Shown: piece after piece, positions 26,129 through 37,479 of the stretch
Layout of the letters: each line of letters opens with the position of its first letter
Numbering within the stretch: the stretch's first letter is position 1
Source: Polytrichum commune
Lineage: Eukaryota; Streptophyta; Polytrichopsida; Polytrichales; Polytrichaceae
Direction: 5' to 3'
NCBI GenBank assembly: GCA_950295325.1
Contig: OX485804.1
Span: 54,300,429-54,364,428, forward strand
Length of the DNA: 64,000 nt
Translations under genes and position numbers: made by a program
The notes under the pieces: model-generated
The model's input: only the letters and a program-made list of their open reading frames with translations
What the model was told of the DNA's origin: nothing
The model's database searches: none

Positions 26129-27110
26129 ATCTGTTGCCACGACAAAATCTTGCTCTGCCGTAATCTTTCAAAAGCAACCTAAATCGTTACCACCGTAATC
26201 AGGGAAAAGCCTAAACGATCCCCGTCAGTCTTCTGCTGTCCAAAAACGCACTCCCGCAGAAACTTCAGCGCCAGAAACACTTGCCAAATCTTAAAAACTT
26301 GCCGTCCTAGGGTTTCACGAAACTTCCTCGCTCATGACCGCAACAATGATTCATCCAGAGTCTTCCACACTTGCTGATGATAATGATGATAATTCACCAT
26401 GGCAGTCCCGCTCTCATGACTGAAGAAGGCGCCACGGCTAATCTTAACGGCAAACGTACGCTACGCATGAAAGAAGAGCACCCTATGCCCGCGCGATGCA
26501 ACCCCGAGGGCACTTAAAGAAAACAAGCCACCAAATCCAAAATTGATCGTTACAAAGAGCACGGTCCTAGAGGTGTAATAAACGCTGCTCCTCCTCCTCT
26601 CCGCAGATGAAGCTCATAATCATCGTTGCACAAACTTGTTGTCCCTGGGATGATCATGGTGAGATAGAAGCGGCATCGGCTGAGCACAACAGCATATCGT
26701 CTAGAGACAAGTGGCAAAAGGTTGACCGGGGCAGGGCCTAGGGTTAGAAATCGAGTGCAGCCTTACAGCGCAAGATGGAAATCAGATAAAATCGGAATGT
26801 GAGAGAGTCCGTCCGCAGCGCTTCCCTTCCCTTCCCTTCCCTTTAGTCTCTCTCCTCGGCCGCCTTCCTTCCCTCCTTCCTTTCCTGTCTTCAGACTGGC
26901 TTCCTTCCTTCCCGAGTCCTTCCTTTTCTTTTCTTCTTCCTGCGCTTGCTGTCCTCTTCCTCTGCTCCTTTCCTTTTGGCTTGCGAGGCTCGCTCGTCTC
27001 GCAATCCCACCTTCAATGGAAGACTCGACGGAGCCCCTCTCTGACGAACGACCGACTGACGGACGGACGGACTGACGAACAATACACGTCATCCGCGTCA
27101 TTACCCGCCA
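26129..27110 (-). promoter_or_regulatory. SUD1 leader and promoter region with GA-rich tract
   Basis: Upstream of the SUD1 ATG the minus strand is strongly purine-rich at 26815-26945 (plus strand: repeated CTTCC and CTTCCTT words). This resembles the GAGA-type tracts common in plant leaders and bound by BBR/BPC factors. A short GGAC/CTGA repeat lies at about 27052-27085. I see no clear TATA box, so the transcription start is not placed. Confidence 0.5.
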
Positions 27111-27383
27111 GTCCTAAATTTGAGTCTGATAACCGTGGCATTTGACCTTTAATTAATTGAGTGTCACGTGTCACATATCTATTGACTGAAGCCCCTAGCA
27201 AAGTTCTGGGAGATTTGTGGGCGTAAGTTAATCGGTTGATATCCTAGTGTTTCCAAGTCCAACCGGTTACATGTTGGCATCTCTTGGTTTTCCTTTATTG
27301 GCGCTATCCGTAGGACAAAGACTATGCATCGATTTCTTTGTTGGCTTTGTCTGTAGGACGGAGACTATGCATCAAGTTTTATG

Positions 27384-28165
27384 TTTCAAGAGCAAATTTC
27401 TTAACCACTTTGCGTTCACACTTGGATGTTACATGTTCCTATTCTTTTTGGTCCAGTCTATTTAAGGTGTGATGATGAAAGTTTGCATACCTTGGACAAC
27501 TAACCAACTACTTCATCTATTAGTTAACTACAGTAGTTGCCTTTCGTAACTATAGTTGTTCACGATTTGAACTGCCAAAAAATGTAGTTAACTATAGTTA
27601 TATACATCTAGTTTACTATAGTTGTTCCCTAAAATGTATTGAAAAAAATATGATTGGTTATAGTTTGTTATAGGTATAGTAAATAGCCATGGACTAGCAT
27701 GAGCAAAGTATACAACTACACTTGTAGTCTTTCATAAGAAAGGACAAAGCCTCACGGTTCTACCGTTTTCTTGTTTCAAGAGCAAGTTTCTTAGCCACTT
27801 TGAGTTCACACTTGGACGTTACATGTTTATGTTATTTTTGGTCCAGTTCATTTAACGTGGATGTTAAACTATAGTTATATATATCTAGTTAACTATAGTT
27901 TCTCCCTAAAATATATTGAAATATATATATAATTAACTATGGTTATTTTGGTAGTTGCTAATTATTTATTTTTAAATTTTTGGGTGATAAATGAGTAACT
28001 TCAATCCTTCACCCGCATTTGAGAAGAAGGTGCACAAAATCCAAGAAAGGTTTGGTTATAGGTATAGTAAATAGCCATGGATTCGCATGAGCAAAGTGAA
28101 CAACTACAGTTGTAGTCTTTCATAGTAAAGGACCAAAGTCTCACGGTTCCACCGTTTTCTTGATT
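27384..28165 (+). repeat. Tandem duplication of about 390 bases
   Basis: 27384-27773 and 27774-28165 are diverged tandem copies. The 'tttcaagagcaa' word recurs at 27384 and 27774 (offset 390), and 'aaatagccatgg' at 27681 and 28069 (offset 388). Both copies include 'agttaactatag' type words and end near the 'cacggttc.accgttttcttg' block. No coding potential. Confidence 0.8.
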
Positions 28166-28439
28166 AAAATGAGGCATATTCTCTAAATTCCTCTAAAATG
28201 ATCAATGCAACGATTATCCCAATTATTGCATGTTATTATTTTGAGTTACACAATGCTATAATTATTTAATGAGAATGTAATATTTCACCAAGCAAAGTCA
28301 ATTATGTTCTATAATGTCCAAACAACCTATTGAACTTTCCTTAGTAAAGATTGAACTCATGAGTAAAACGTTATTGCATTGCATGACTCCAAATAGTAAC
28401 ACACACCAATTGGGATAATCAATGTGGTTTTCCTAAAGT

Positions 28440-29016
28440 CTTGAACTTCAACTAGTGTTTTCTCAAACTCTACCAGTTCAGTTGTACTTAGCAACTAGTT
28501 CCCCCTATTCATTATTGACGAGGTGGAAAAATATGGTTGACCACAAGGTTGTTACCATTTCAAAAAGATCAGTCATCAACATGCAAGGACATGAATTCAT
28601 ATGCACATGTGCGACATGTTGGGATGGCACAAGTCCAAACTATGTACATCATTTATGGTATGTAGTGTCATGCACACTATTTGCTAAGGGCCTAAACTAG
28701 ATGTCTAGAGGTCCAAAAGTGCCACGTCCATTAATTGCCAATATGTTATTATTCATCAACAAAAGGAATTTTTTAAGTGAGAAATTATTAAACCATGACA
28801 TTTAGCATAACACATTTAAATACTCTAGATGATAGTTTTGCATTTTAGTATGCAAGAAGAATATATTATTGACCTTAATAACAACAAGTGTCGTATGTTT
28901 ACATTTTAGTATGCAAGAGGAAGATATTCTTGAGCATAACATTGCCAAGTTTCATTTGTGAACACTTTGGTCAACTTGTAGACCATTGTGTAACATAGCC
29001 ATACACCTAGAAACAC

Positions 29017-29056
<40 letters not shown>

Positions 29057-29290
29057 AACTCCAAACCTTTTTGTAAGGCCGGCGTGATTAAAGCGTATGT
29101 TTGTAGTGTTAATGGCCTAGTGTCCACTGGGCAAAGGGCCATTAATACTAGTGAACATACTCATGCCAAGATACTACCAAGCGCACTTGAGCGCTAAGTG
29201 TCATAGGTGACACTCGTTGTGAATTTTCCAATAATATAACATAGCATACGCCTCAAAATAGGGTAAATGACATTGTTACGCATGTGACTC
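28440..29290 (+). repeat. Dispersed repeat family A, copy 3 (longest)
   Basis: This copy joins the sequence shared with 6641-7065 to the sequence shared (inverted) with 1320-1690, so it is the most complete of the three. It is interrupted by a TAGA microsatellite. No transposase or polyprotein frame survives, and no terminal repeats were found. Confidence 0.6.
29017..29056. repeat. (TAGA)10 microsatellite
   Basis: Ten uninterrupted TAGA units inside repeat family A copy 3. Confidence 0.97.
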
Positions 29291-29490
29291 TAAATATCAC
29301 AAACATTGTAGTGGATTATATATTCAACATGCAAATTGTGTGTGAACATGTCATAATATTACAATATTGTTTTATTTTCTTTTTTCTAAAGCATTTAATG
29401 ATAAATAAATTGTTGAAAGAAAAAAATACAAACAAGACACCTTCTGGTGCTCCAATGGACCAATAGACAAACGAATGATACACAATACCA

Positions 29491-29952
29491 TAGATCTCTA
29501 GCAACTTGGGCAGAAAATAATTAATTTTAAAGGTGCCTAATTTTTTGGGAAATTAATTTCGTTCAATGTCCAAAAGAAAGGAAATAACATTTGAAGGGTG
29601 CCTAAAATCACAATAATGTAAGTGATACAGTCTCTCACAAAGACCACTCTGTATAACTCTCACACAAAGCAAAATTTGTTGCCAAGCAAAACCATGACAT
29701 ACAAGTAAAAGACAAACTTTAAGGTAAGGAATGTTGGTTAAGGGAAGTGTTTAGGTTAATTGTAGCTACCATAAATGAAATTAGAATAACCATCCATGAG
29801 TTATAGAAATGACTTGGATGAATGTCTAACTTATCTTAAATTACTTTTTTAATTTGCCCAATTTTAGAATATTATTGTTTGGGTTGCTTAACTTACTTTC
29901 ACACTTTAAATTAATTATATGGCAAAAAGTTGCCCAAGTTGCTAGAGAGCTA
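29491..29952 (+). mobile_element. TA-flanked MITE, copy 1
   Basis: A 462-base AT-rich element whose ends are inverted repeats of about 20 bases: TA-gatctctagcaacttggg at the left and its near complement at the right, followed by TA. A second copy sits at 57715-58162 in the same direction, with clear colinear similarity. The TA at both edges suggests Stowaway/Tc1-mariner type targeting. The match continues outward for a few bases here (ACCA/TGGT), so the exact border is open. No coding frame. Confidence 0.75.
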
Positions 29953-32900
29953 TGGTTTCTACTCCATCCCCACCACTCTTATAAACTATGATGACCGTGG
30001 CAGTTTGGCAATAATTGATTGATTCACTTTATTTAGGGAAAGGTTTATATGTCACATAGCTATTGACTGGATTTGTTATTAAGGGTTTTGCGATGACATG
30101 CACCACCATTGACATATATTAGGTAGTTTATTTTTACATACAAAATTGGTAAAGACAATGTCACAGATTGCAAGTGTTGCCATGGAAACACTTATAAATA
30201 TGAATATCTTGACAAGGTTAGAAAAAATAACAGTGGTGATGTAGCAAAGTAGGAGTGTATAAATAGACCATCAATGAAATAAAGTTGATGTGGCACAAAA
30301 ATAAATTACAATCCGTCATGCAAAAGTGTACGAACCATATGTTGTGATATCATAAATTAGTGCTCTTTTTTCTTTTTCTTTTGTGGTGCAAATGAAAAGT
30401 ATATTGGTAGAAACAAATACACAATCATGACACCTGGTGACATCATGGCCAAGCCAAGGGACAAGGAGCCAAAGACTCAAGACCAAGTCAACCAACTAGG
30501 GAGATACATACATACATACATACATACATACATACATAGAAATGTCGGTTTCATATGAAGGCACAAGTGAATGAAGAATCACTTCACATGTGGGCTACTT
30601 CCACCTTTCAATGGTGGAGTCTAGTAACTAACTAATCAAACGTAACCAATTACTTCTCCATCTAGGGATGATAGGAGTTTTTGTAGGGGAAGGGGAAGGG
30701 GATGTAGTGGGAGGAATCATTTATCATTAATGAGGCATTTTCATTAGGTATGGTAATGAGAGAGTAAGAGTTGTTAGATGTGTTTGTTTCTTTTGTTGTG
30801 AACCAACTATAACATAACTAGGTATGGTGCCACAATCTTTACCCTCAGACGACACTATTCTCATGTGATCATAGAATGTTCACACATGATCAATACATAC
30901 CCCTTGTGAACCCTTATTGGCAATTCACATGGGACTTTTAACAAAATAAGCTTCCAAACGTTCTCATTATCATTGTTTTAGAGGAGATTTATCCTCTCTG
31001 AAGCCTTCCGCTCCATCAAAATCTAAACTTTTAAAGGGGTGAGTACCAACTTTACTATAAGAGTATCAACTATCGATACCTCACAATCTTCAATTTAAAA
31101 AAAACTTAGCTTCAATTGTTTCTATATATAATTTGCATGTACTATAAACATCAAATTATGATGATGGGACCCACATTTTATAGAATTCGTATAGAATAAA
31201 TGTGTGGGACATAAAACGAGACTACTTCCCCCTAAAATAATTTTACCCAAGTTAACACCCCTTTGTGTTAGTGTTTGGTGAATAACGTGTGATGATGCTC
31301 TCATGTGTTTTAGCAATGCAACTCCATGACTAAAGTCCACACTATTTGAACTAGTTTATATGCATAGTTTAATTTTGGTATAGATAAACCCACTCAACAC
31401 TCAAACCTAAAGGTGGTTGCACACTAAGGTAAATGACCAATTCTCAACAAATTAAGTAGTCTAGCACATTTGCATTATGGGTACGATGATAAAAAAATTC
31501 CATTCATAGAGAAATAGAGTTAAGAATATATATATATATAATTTTATTTTCAGTATGTTTCCTTTAAAACTAAATTACCATGAATTTTTGAAGTGAGTAT
31601 TTTTCCTATTCTTGTCATACATGTTACCCCTATTTTCGACCAATGGTTGGTTACAAAATCAATATTGCGTGAATCCTATAATTGATAATTGTTGCACCTA
31701 AATATGCTTTCAATCTACACCTCATACCGTGCTATCCCATGATGATAATATGTAAATGAAGCAACTTTAATTCAAACATCTGGTTATAAATAATCAACTA
31801 ATTCATAATCACATTTTGCAACAAAAACTCCCCACTCCTGCACATCTCTAAACCCTAGGACAAGGATAATCTTGATGCCATGCATTAACCCTTGTTGGAG
31901 GGTCACCGATACTCCCTTATTGTCTGCAAAAACTCGACAAATTGACAAATTGTTCGAAGGTGTTTATGACTAGGAGTAGGAATCAAATTCGTACATTGCA
32001 TTGTAGACTCTCTAGTCTCTCTTGACACAACAACATGATAAACAAATGCAAGAACAGTAATAACTTATGCCATTATCTTATTGATATTGCATAGTTCACA
32101 AATCTTTTGGAATGTTACTTGCGTATCTTCTAAGTATCCCTTATGAATCTGCACAAGATGGACTAATCGGCAAATAGTTCAAAGGTGGTTATGATAAGGA
32201 GTACAAATCAAATTATACTCACCACATTGCTTACTCTCCCATATCCCTATGCAATCTAGCTAAACAACTGAAAGAAAATAAATCACCATGAGCATTATCT
32301 ACTCGTTGACATTACATATTCTACATCCTTTAGATTTATGGATTCATAATTAAAAATGTATCTCAAAGCCTCTAAAACTTTAAAAAACTAGTAAGGGTTT
32401 GTTATTGCCCCCTTGTGTATGCACAAGATAAATGAGGTGGTTATAACTAGAGTACAAATCTCTACCTCGTCTCTAACTCGATCAATTCTATATGTGCACT
32501 CTAAAGTGATCAAACACAATGAATCACATACACGTTCTCACCCACGAGCTTTCTTGAAAGTCATGAAATTCAATTTTGAAGGAGGAGAACAAAAGGTGAG
32601 AGTTGATTGGATTTAAATTCCAATAAGAACCTTCTAGAAATTTGCCATGTCACCCATGCAAATCAACATATCATAACAACCCTCTCCAACCACGCCATGA
32701 TCACAAATCAATTGCATGAAGATGGATTTGTAACCGCCATAATTAAACAACTCCACTAATGCACACTTACATTTCCAATGATTGTGCTCATCCATTCCGA
32801 ATATGAGCATTTCCAATCCTACTAGATGCACGAGCTCTCAACTTAACAAGAGGTTACCTTAGTTATGACTATACAATGTTATAATCAATCAATAATTTGT

Positions 32901-33342
32901 GTCAAGGTGCACGGGAATAAACCACCCTATGCTGCCAAAATGAGGGGTTGATCAATAATGAATCATATACCTTATACTGAGCACACTTTTGGTGTAGACT
33001 AAAGTTGCAATATTGTTTATTTAAAAAAATATTGAACATCAAATGTGGAATTATTTATATATTTATATTCAAACTAGGGCTTAGCCACTACGCTATGCAA
33101 TGTGCACTACCAATGATGATGCAAATTTTCTACTAGGTACATAATGTTTATGTGAAAGGATGGGTTTAAACCTAAAGCCATGATTTAGTTTTGATAATGT
33201 AGAAATATCTTAATTTTGATAAGAGATAATTGCAACACATCAATTGCAAAGTGCACGAAATTTGGCTTGTGTATCTCCAAGCTTTGTATTTGCATCCCCA
33301 CAAGAGGAAGCAACATTACCATCTCTCATCCTAGATCTTGAG
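29953..33342. other. Gene-free intergenic region
   Basis: Contains an about 36-base TACA microsatellite (30504-30539) and a short TA run near 31508. No frame has domain support. Short words shared with duplicate B ('catgaatttttgaag', near 31582) hint at further decayed copies. Confidence 0.5.
30504..30539. repeat. (TACA)n microsatellite
   Basis: About nine uninterrupted TACA units. Confidence 0.95.
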
Positions 33343-33701
33343 TGTAACGTACCTCGCTAATAGTTCATAGAAACAATCATTTATTGAGTAAAGCTCACCT
33401 CCCAACCTAGAGACACACCACAAATGTAATGTGTGTTCTCCTTCCCCTGAGCCATATCTATACATAATATGTATGAGATACTTTTAGAATTCTCGAGTCT
33501 TTCTATACATAGAATGAAGTATGCTTGTCTACATGCTTAAATCATTTTCCCTTTGCTTTACATAAATAAGAATCATCCAACTTCTCGTCCCTCGACTTCC
33601 TATTCATGCACGCTTCTTAGTCTTGAACATTCATCGTCTGTAATTTAATTCCCTGCAATTTAATTCCATCCTCAACAATACATTTCCCAATTAGTCCATC
33701 A
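33343..33701 (-). repeat. 3' LTR of the Ty3-type element (minus)
   Basis: On the minus strand it starts TGATGG and ends GTTACA, 359 bases, with the expected TG...CA termini. It is colinear with 35556-35846 and, in reverse, with 34403-34570. Confidence 0.8.
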
Positions 33702-33703
33702 TA

Positions 33704-33715
33704 CTCTTCCCTCTC
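33704..33715 (-). promoter_or_regulatory. Polypurine tract of the Ty3-type element
   Basis: On the minus strand GAGAGGGAAGAG lies two bases upstream of the LTR start, where the plus-strand primer of an LTR retrotransposon is expected. This supports the LTR boundary at 33701. Confidence 0.7.
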
Positions 33716-33796
33716 AAATTAAGTCATTGTCCGCAATGACAAAATTTGAGTAAGTTTCTATGAACTCATTTTCTAATTCGGTGTTCTACTTGGTCT

Positions 33797-34387
33797 TTGT
33801 AGGTGAGTTTATTGCACAGTCAGACGATGCTCTGTCCCTCTGGACGTGAAAACTTTTGGGACCTCTTCCACTTCCCAATCTTCTTTTCACTGCAACATTA
33901 AAAGAAAACTTCTTCTCTTTGGTTAGCTCAACATTTTTAGTCTCAAACGTTAAGGCCATGCTATATGTTTTTTCCAAGCGTATAAGGCTTCAAAGCTTTG
34001 ACATCATATTTGATTGAGTTTGAAGTCCCATAGCAAAAAAAAAAATGTTTGTCTTTGTCAGAGAAATCCGGAAAATATTCGACTAATTCGTCGAACCTAT
34101 CTTTGTACTCACGAACTGCCCCTTTGTTTGAGGTCTTTCAAATGCTCTTTCATATTTTGGATACGATCACGTGGTAAAAACATTCTAAGAACAATTTCTT
34201 GAACTTAGACCATGTATGCACTGGATCTTTGTTGGCTTCCTCCCTGTCAGTTTTAACACGGGTCCACCAGAGGTGGGCTCGTTCTCTCAACAAAAAAGAA
34301 ACTACTCTCATTTTCTCCTTGTCTGAGGGCTCTCCCTCAAACAAGTTTTCTACCGTTCCTAAAAACAATAGAATTGCCTCAGGTTTA
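33797..34387 (-). pseudogene. Ty3 gag fragment, minus copy
   Basis: Antisense copy of the gag region at 34954-35553. The minus-strand reading gives the same retrotransposon-gag core (LRERAHLWWTRVKTDREEAN, then WSKFKKLFLECF) with frameshifts, and a basic tail ending near the words FHVQRDRASSDC. It lacks the first third of gag. Homology to the plus copy stops abruptly at 34387/34954, marking a rearrangement breakpoint. Confidence 0.82.
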
Positions 34388-34402
34388 GGAGACTTCAACC
34401 TA

Positions 34403-34570
34403 TGTATAAAAAGACTTGAGACTTCTAAAAGTATCTCATAGATACTATGTATAGATATGGCTCGGGGGAAGGAGAACACACATTATGTTTTGTGGTGTGT
34501 CTCTAGGTTGGAAGGTGAGCTTTTCTCAATAAATGATTGTTTTTATGAACTATTAGTGAGGTACGTTACA
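34403..34570 (+). repeat. Partial 5' LTR (plus copy)
   Basis: The 3' half of the LTR in plus direction, ending 'gaggtacgttaca' four bases before the primer-binding site. It is the reverse complement of 33343-33500. Confidence 0.8.
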
Positions 34571-34574
34571 TTTT

Positions 34575-34586
34575 TGGTATCAGAGC
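34575..34586 (+). promoter_or_regulatory. Primer-binding site (initiator Met tRNA type)
   Basis: TGGTATCAGAGC matches the 3' end complement of plant initiator tRNA-Met, the usual primer site of many plant LTR retrotransposons. It sits immediately after the LTR end, as expected. Confidence 0.88.
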
Positions 34587-34662
34587 GTCGTGTTCGTTGA
34601 ATTGCATTGTGTAGCATTGTGCTTAAGGATTATTTTTTCCGTGTTGTGATTCTTTGAGCGCT

Positions 34663-35553
34663 ATGGTGTCATTTGGTAGTGCTCCTCTCAAGCAAAATCA
34701 AAGCCGGGGTTCCCAACCCGGAGCCATTGCCTAAACCAATTCTCAACGCCATCTCCCAAGCCGTTGTTATGGCTATGGAGAAACATGCACATGGTCGTGA
34801 AAAGAATAAAAGGAAAGCTAGATCTCCTTCACGTTCTGCCTCTTCCCCTTCTTCTACCCACCCATCACACATGTTTGAGAAAGGTAAAAATACCCTCTTG
34901 CACGACATCCGTAAGAGTGTGCAACCACCTACTTTTTCAGGTGGAGCCAACACTAAACCTGAGGCAATTCTATTGTTTTTAGGAACGGTAGAAAACTTGT
35001 TTGAGGGAGAGCCCTCAGACAAGGAAAACATGGAAGTAGTTTCTTTTTTGTTGAGAGAACGAGCCCACCTATGGTGGACGCGTATTAAAATTGACAGGGA
35101 AGAAGCCAACAAAGATCCAGTGGAGACATGGTCTAAGTTCAAGAAATTGTTCTTAGAATGTTTTTTACCACGTGATCATATCCAGAATATGAAAGAGCGT
35201 TTGAAAGATCTCAAACAAGGGGCATTGTCAGTTCGTAAGTACAACGATAGGTTCAACGAATTAGTTGAATATTTTCCGGGTTTTTCTAACAAAAATAACT
35301 TTTTTTTTTTTGTTACGGGACTTCAAACTCAATCAAATATGATATCAAAGCTTTGAAGCCTTATACGCTTAGAAAAACATATAACATGGCCTTAGCGTTG
35401 AAGACTAAAAATGTTGAGCTAACCAAAGAGAAGAAGTTTTCTTTTGATGTCTCCCGTAAGGATCATAGCAGTGAAAAGAAGATTGGGAAGTGGAAGAGGT
35501 CCCAAAAGTTTTCACATCCAGAGGAACGGAGCAACGTTCGACCGTGCAATAAG
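34663..35553 (+). pseudogene. Ty3-type gag, plus copy, frameshifted
   Basis: The ATG at 34663 (MVSFGSAPLKQNQSRG) shifts frame near 34710 into a long open stretch to 35356. That stretch has a basic Ser/Arg linker and a Retrotrans_gag core: FSGGANTKPEAILLFLGTVE, RERAHLWWTRIKIDREEAN, WSKFKKLFLECFLPRDH, then SVRKYNDRFNELVEYF. A second shift after a T-rich run near 35300-35350 continues the tail (KTKNVELTKEKKFSF). No zinc knuckle or pol follows: the frame runs straight into an LTR in the opposite direction at about 35553, at a shared AAGCTCACCT microhomology. In intact relatives Gag forms the virus-like particle. Confidence 0.85.
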
Positions 35554-35555
35554 CT

Positions 35556-35846
35556 CACCTCCCAACCTAGAGACACACCACAAAACATAATGTGTGTTCT
35601 CCTTCCCCCGAGCCATATTTATACATAGTATGTAGGAGATACTTTTAGAAGTTTTAAGTATTTTTATATATAGACTAAAGTCTCATTATCTATTTGCTTA
35701 AATCACTTTCCCTTTGCTTTACATAAATAAGAATCATCCAACTTCTCGTCCCTCGACTTCCCATTCATGCACGCTTATTAGTCTTGAACATTCTTCCCTA
35801 CAAATTATTTCCATCCTCAACAATACATTTCCCAATTAGTCCATTA
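35556..35846 (-). repeat. Truncated LTR (minus)
   Basis: Minus-strand LTR copy that lacks about 70 bases of its 3' end, where it was joined to the gag tail. The start reads TAATGG against TGATGG in the left LTR. Confidence 0.8.
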
Positions 35847-36963
35847 TATTGAGTCTACCACATCCTTGTAAGATTCACTCGTCATCCCAATAGTAATCAA
35901 TAATTGTTTAATTATTTAATATAAATATAATTTGGGCATAAAATGAGGATGGTTTGACAAGCACCACTACCATCCCACAATACTATACCGATTCCGAATT
36001 GATGTGTATCATTAGATTATTATACAAAGTTGAACACCCTTTGACATTCTTGTGCAAAATCATTAGATTTAAGAAAATATTGTTGAGCCTTAACATTTAA
36101 TTAAAGATTTATCATACAAAGAAATGCCTTTCCCAAGTCAAATAAGACATATATGAAGGCTAATCAATAGAATAAACAACAAGAGAATAAAAAACTATAC
36201 TTGTGAGATGCCAAAACACAACATTTAAATCCACTCGTCGAAGGGGATATTAGCCTATGGGCAAAGAAGATTTTCCATTCATGTTTGTTCATCTAGTAAT
36301 TGGAGGTTATATGTACATCTTTGTAAAATACGTTTCCCATCCTCAAGGAAAATAATATTGATTAGATAATAATACATAAGAATGTATTGCAATATTGCAT
36401 AATAACTAGTTGTTGATGACCAAGAAAATACATGTCACTTGCTTCAAGGATAACTTGACAAACTTGACATTACACACAAATTGAATGCTAAGGTAACTAT
36501 CGGCATGGCTACAAGTCTTTTATTATAATTTCTAAAAGTAAGTGTGAGCCACTCAAACCCCTCACGGGTTGAGTTAAGGCCCACAATCTACAAAAAGAAG
36601 GAAGTTAGTGATTAAAATTAATCAATATATAGATGGCTATTAGGTTTTGAGACATCCTTCTGTGGATGCGAGTTGTGTAAGTGACTAGTGTTAGGTCTGG
36701 ACCAACCCGGGTTCGAATCCGGTTGGTTACATCGACTGGTGCTAACACAAATTGAGCTAATGATAAAACATGATTAATCTATAGGCGGATACAAAGAAAA
36801 TATTACTACGCGGGTGTGCGTAGAACATTCTCAAGTATTTTTTATCTTTTAGAAACATGTTATTATTTGCGGTTGGGTTAAGATTCGTGGTCTAAGTAGA
36901 AAGAAAATCAATGAATAGAAATTAGATTTAGGTTAATTAGTTTGTATAAAGAAATGTAGACAA
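35847..36963. other. Gene-free DNA with a tRNA B-box-like site
   Basis: AT-rich without genes. The only feature of note is the B-box-like word at about 36709-36720, listed next. Confidence 0.5.
36650..36740 (+). repeat. Possible tRNA-derived SINE fragment
   Basis: GGGTTCGAATCC at 36709-36720 fits the tRNA B-box consensus (GGTTCGANNCC). It lies in a short hairpin formed by 'accaaccc' and 'ggttggtt'. I could not fit a full tRNA cloverleaf or a clear A box, so this is at most a tRNA-like relic. Confidence 0.3.
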
Positions 36964-37178
36964 TGGATGAAAGACAACAAAATACAACGTCAAATGGATA
37001 AATGACAGCGGAGGACGACGCCGAATGGATGAAGGACAGTGAAAGACAACGTCAAAGGGATGAATGATAACGTAGGACGACGTCGAATGGATGAAAGACA
37101 ACGTAAGACGAAGCCGAAGGAAGGAATGACAACTTAGAACGACGTAAAATGGGAGAATGACAGCGTATGACGACGTTT
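36964..37178. repeat. 31-bp minisatellite, seven units
   Basis: Seven adjacent units start at 36964, 36995, 37026, 37057, 37088, 37119 and 37150, each 31 bases (the last 29). The pattern is TGGATGAA.GACA.CG followed by .AGGACGACGTCGAA. Units differ by a few substitutions but no indels. Two longer related copies of about 66 bases follow (about 37183-37310). The period is not a multiple of three and the frames across it are not genes. Confidence 0.92.
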
Positions 37179-37310
37179 GACGCAGGACAACAACGAACAA
37201 AGGATGATATCAAACATATGAGAAATCAAGCGGATGAAGGTGTAAACGTAGAACAACAACGAACGGAGGATGACGTCAACATATGAGATGTCGAGCGGAT
37301 GAAGGCCGTT

Positions 37311-37479
37311 GGATCAACCGGTTGGGAACCCAAGACCGTTGGATCCAGGGATTTAGATGATGGCGACTATGGTAGTGGTGGCCGTGAAGACTTGGTAGTT
37401 GGAAGGGGTAGTTCTCCGAAGGGAGCGCGGAGACTCACTCTCAATCTCTCATTCTAGTGGTAAGGACTAAATTTCTCTC
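37311..37479. other. Unassigned spacer
   Basis: Nothing recognisable beyond the end of the minisatellite-related copies. Confidence 0.4.

Larger units (their letters stand above)
33343..35846 (-). mobile_element. Self-inverted, non-autonomous Ty3-type LTR element
   Basis: Outer LTRs at 33343-33701 and 35556-35846 both read on the minus strand. Between them lie two copies of the same gag region in opposite directions (minus 33797-34387, plus 34954-35553) and a third, partial LTR pointing plus (34403-34570) followed by a primer-binding site. This arrangement fits autointegration or template switching during reverse transcription. A TTGAG pentamer lies just left of the 33343 terminus and again at 35849-35853, two bases beyond the right end; it may be the target duplication. 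Protease, reverse transcriptase and integrase are absent. Confidence 0.8.

Noticed and set aside
36709..36735. tRNA gene
   Set aside because: Only the B-box-like word fits; acceptor, D and anticodon arms cannot be formed.
36964..37178. CRISPR array
   Set aside because: The units abut with no unique spacers and the DNA is clearly plant nuclear; it is a minisatellite.
36937..37200. Ser/Phe/His-rich minus-strand frame
   Set aside because: It crosses the 31-bp minisatellite; a 31-base period shifts frame in each unit, so repeated translation is accidental.
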